This document shows positions 63,694-64,000 of a stretch of 64,000 nt of DNA, piece after piece. This DNA is from Dongia sedimenti. GTDB lineage: Bacteria; Pseudomonadota; Alphaproteobacteria; Dongiales; Dongiaceae. The translations under genes were made by a program, and so were the position numbers. The stretch lies in contig JAUYVI010000004.1 in the NCBI GenBank assembly GCA_030715195.1, positions 62,001 to 126,000 of the forward strand, read 5' to 3'. Position 1 is the stretch's first letter, and each line of letters begins with the position of its first letter. The notes beneath the pieces were generated by a model. It did not search any database and had not been told where the DNA came from. It saw only the letters and a list, made by a program, of their open reading frames with translations.

Positions 63694-64000
63694 ATGACGT
63701 CCGAAACACGGCGCATCATCTTCTCGCCAGAGGAGCTGATCCAGGCGGTCAGTAAGCTTCGCCGCGACGAAAAGCAGCCGCTGCCGGAAAGCCGCATCCG
63801 CGGTTGCAAGGTCGAGAGTGGTGAAGGCCCGGTGCCGCAGGTGTCGCTCGTGCTGGATCCGGCGGGCGGTGACGGCGCCAGCGCGATCACGTTCCGTCCG
63901 ACCGAAATCGCCGTGGCGCTGATCAAGTTCTGCCGGCTGAAGCGGATCCCGCTGCCGAAGCGGGCGGAGAAGTCACTCGGCGTCGATCAGGGCCGGATCG
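63694..64000 (+). CDS. Conserved hypothetical protein, 3' end outside window
   Basis: The open frame from ATG 63694, 12 bp after the chemoreceptor stop, begins MTSETRRIIFSPEELIQAVS and continues to the window edge (102 codons seen). It is soluble, with no signal peptide. The middle (TFRPTEIAVALIKFCRLKRI) is amphipathic, ending in basic PLPKRAEKSL. The tight spacing suggests cotranscription with the split receptor and a possible chemotaxis-linked role. The family is not recognised. Confidence 0.65.
   Translation, partial: MTSETRRIIFSPEELIQAVSKLRRDEKQPLPESRIRGCKVESGEGPVPQVSLVLDPAGGDGASAITFRPTEIAVALIKFCRLKRIPLPKRAEKSLGVDQGRI

Overview
The window is GC-rich, densely packed DNA (many genes overlap by 4 bp) from an alphaproteobacterium, most likely in or near the Rhodospirillales. 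This rests on gene content: malic enzyme fused to a phosphotransacetylase domain, an ELM1-type protein, a TIGR01459 HAD hydrolase, AmpG, the PhoR/PhoU/PhoB order, a class III cyclase with an SRPBCC-like front, and several chemoreceptors. The genus cannot be fixed from the sequence alone. No rRNA, tRNA, CRISPR array, insertion sequence or prophage was seen.

Layout. 1-2615: glycosyltransferase / histidine phosphatase / glycosyltransferase operon (minus strand). 2680-7055: a spermidine/putrescine-type ABC importer. 7056-8872: a divergent MocR-type regulator with direct-repeat operator candidates. 8876-14857: a second glycosyltransferase pair, divergent from a very unusual ABC exporter-like protein with every catalytic ATPase motif degraded, followed by a cyclic-nucleotide-binding protein. 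14854-20441: patatin remnant, PhyH-type dioxygenase, CHASE histidine kinase, exonuclease III, PuuD-like amidotransferase, ribosomal protein L28. 20622-33274: chemoreceptor, MeaB, Atm1-type exporter, a 1729-residue membrane-anchored coiled-coil protein and methylmalonyl-CoA mutase. 33387-37296: paired small secreted proteins, a solitary N6-adenine methyltransferase, a ParE-type toxin-antitoxin pair and an 800-bp stretch with a 203-bp tandem duplication; this is the most accessory-looking part. 37297-43181: pyrD, a degenerate EAL protein, a HAD hydrolase, an adenylate cyclase and a small conserved protein, all on the minus strand. 43616-47137: a non-cleaving S24-type repressor, class IV aminotransferase, AmpG and a SelW-like protein. 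47134-49966: PhoB, PhoU, PhoR with PhoB-box candidates between phoR and phoU. 50085-61697: secreted protein, malic enzyme, alcohol dehydrogenase, ELM1-like protein, MutS, DinB, MDR oxidoreductase, Rieske oxygenase, lipoprotein. 61879-64000: a PAS-only protein coupled to a chemoreceptor without a sensor domain (a split Aer-like receptor), and a partial small gene.

Working together. The glycosyltransferases, phosphatase, pseudo-ABC protein and cyclic-nucleotide-binding protein plausibly form one envelope-glycan system that may listen to cAMP; a predicted adenylate cyclase lies in the same window. MeaB and the mutase form the methylmalonyl-CoA branch. PhoR/U/B handle phosphate. The best candidate for something undescribed is the degenerate ABC protein with its cyclic-nucleotide partner. 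The giant coiled-coil protein and the methyltransferase / toxin-antitoxin / tandem-repeat stretch come next.
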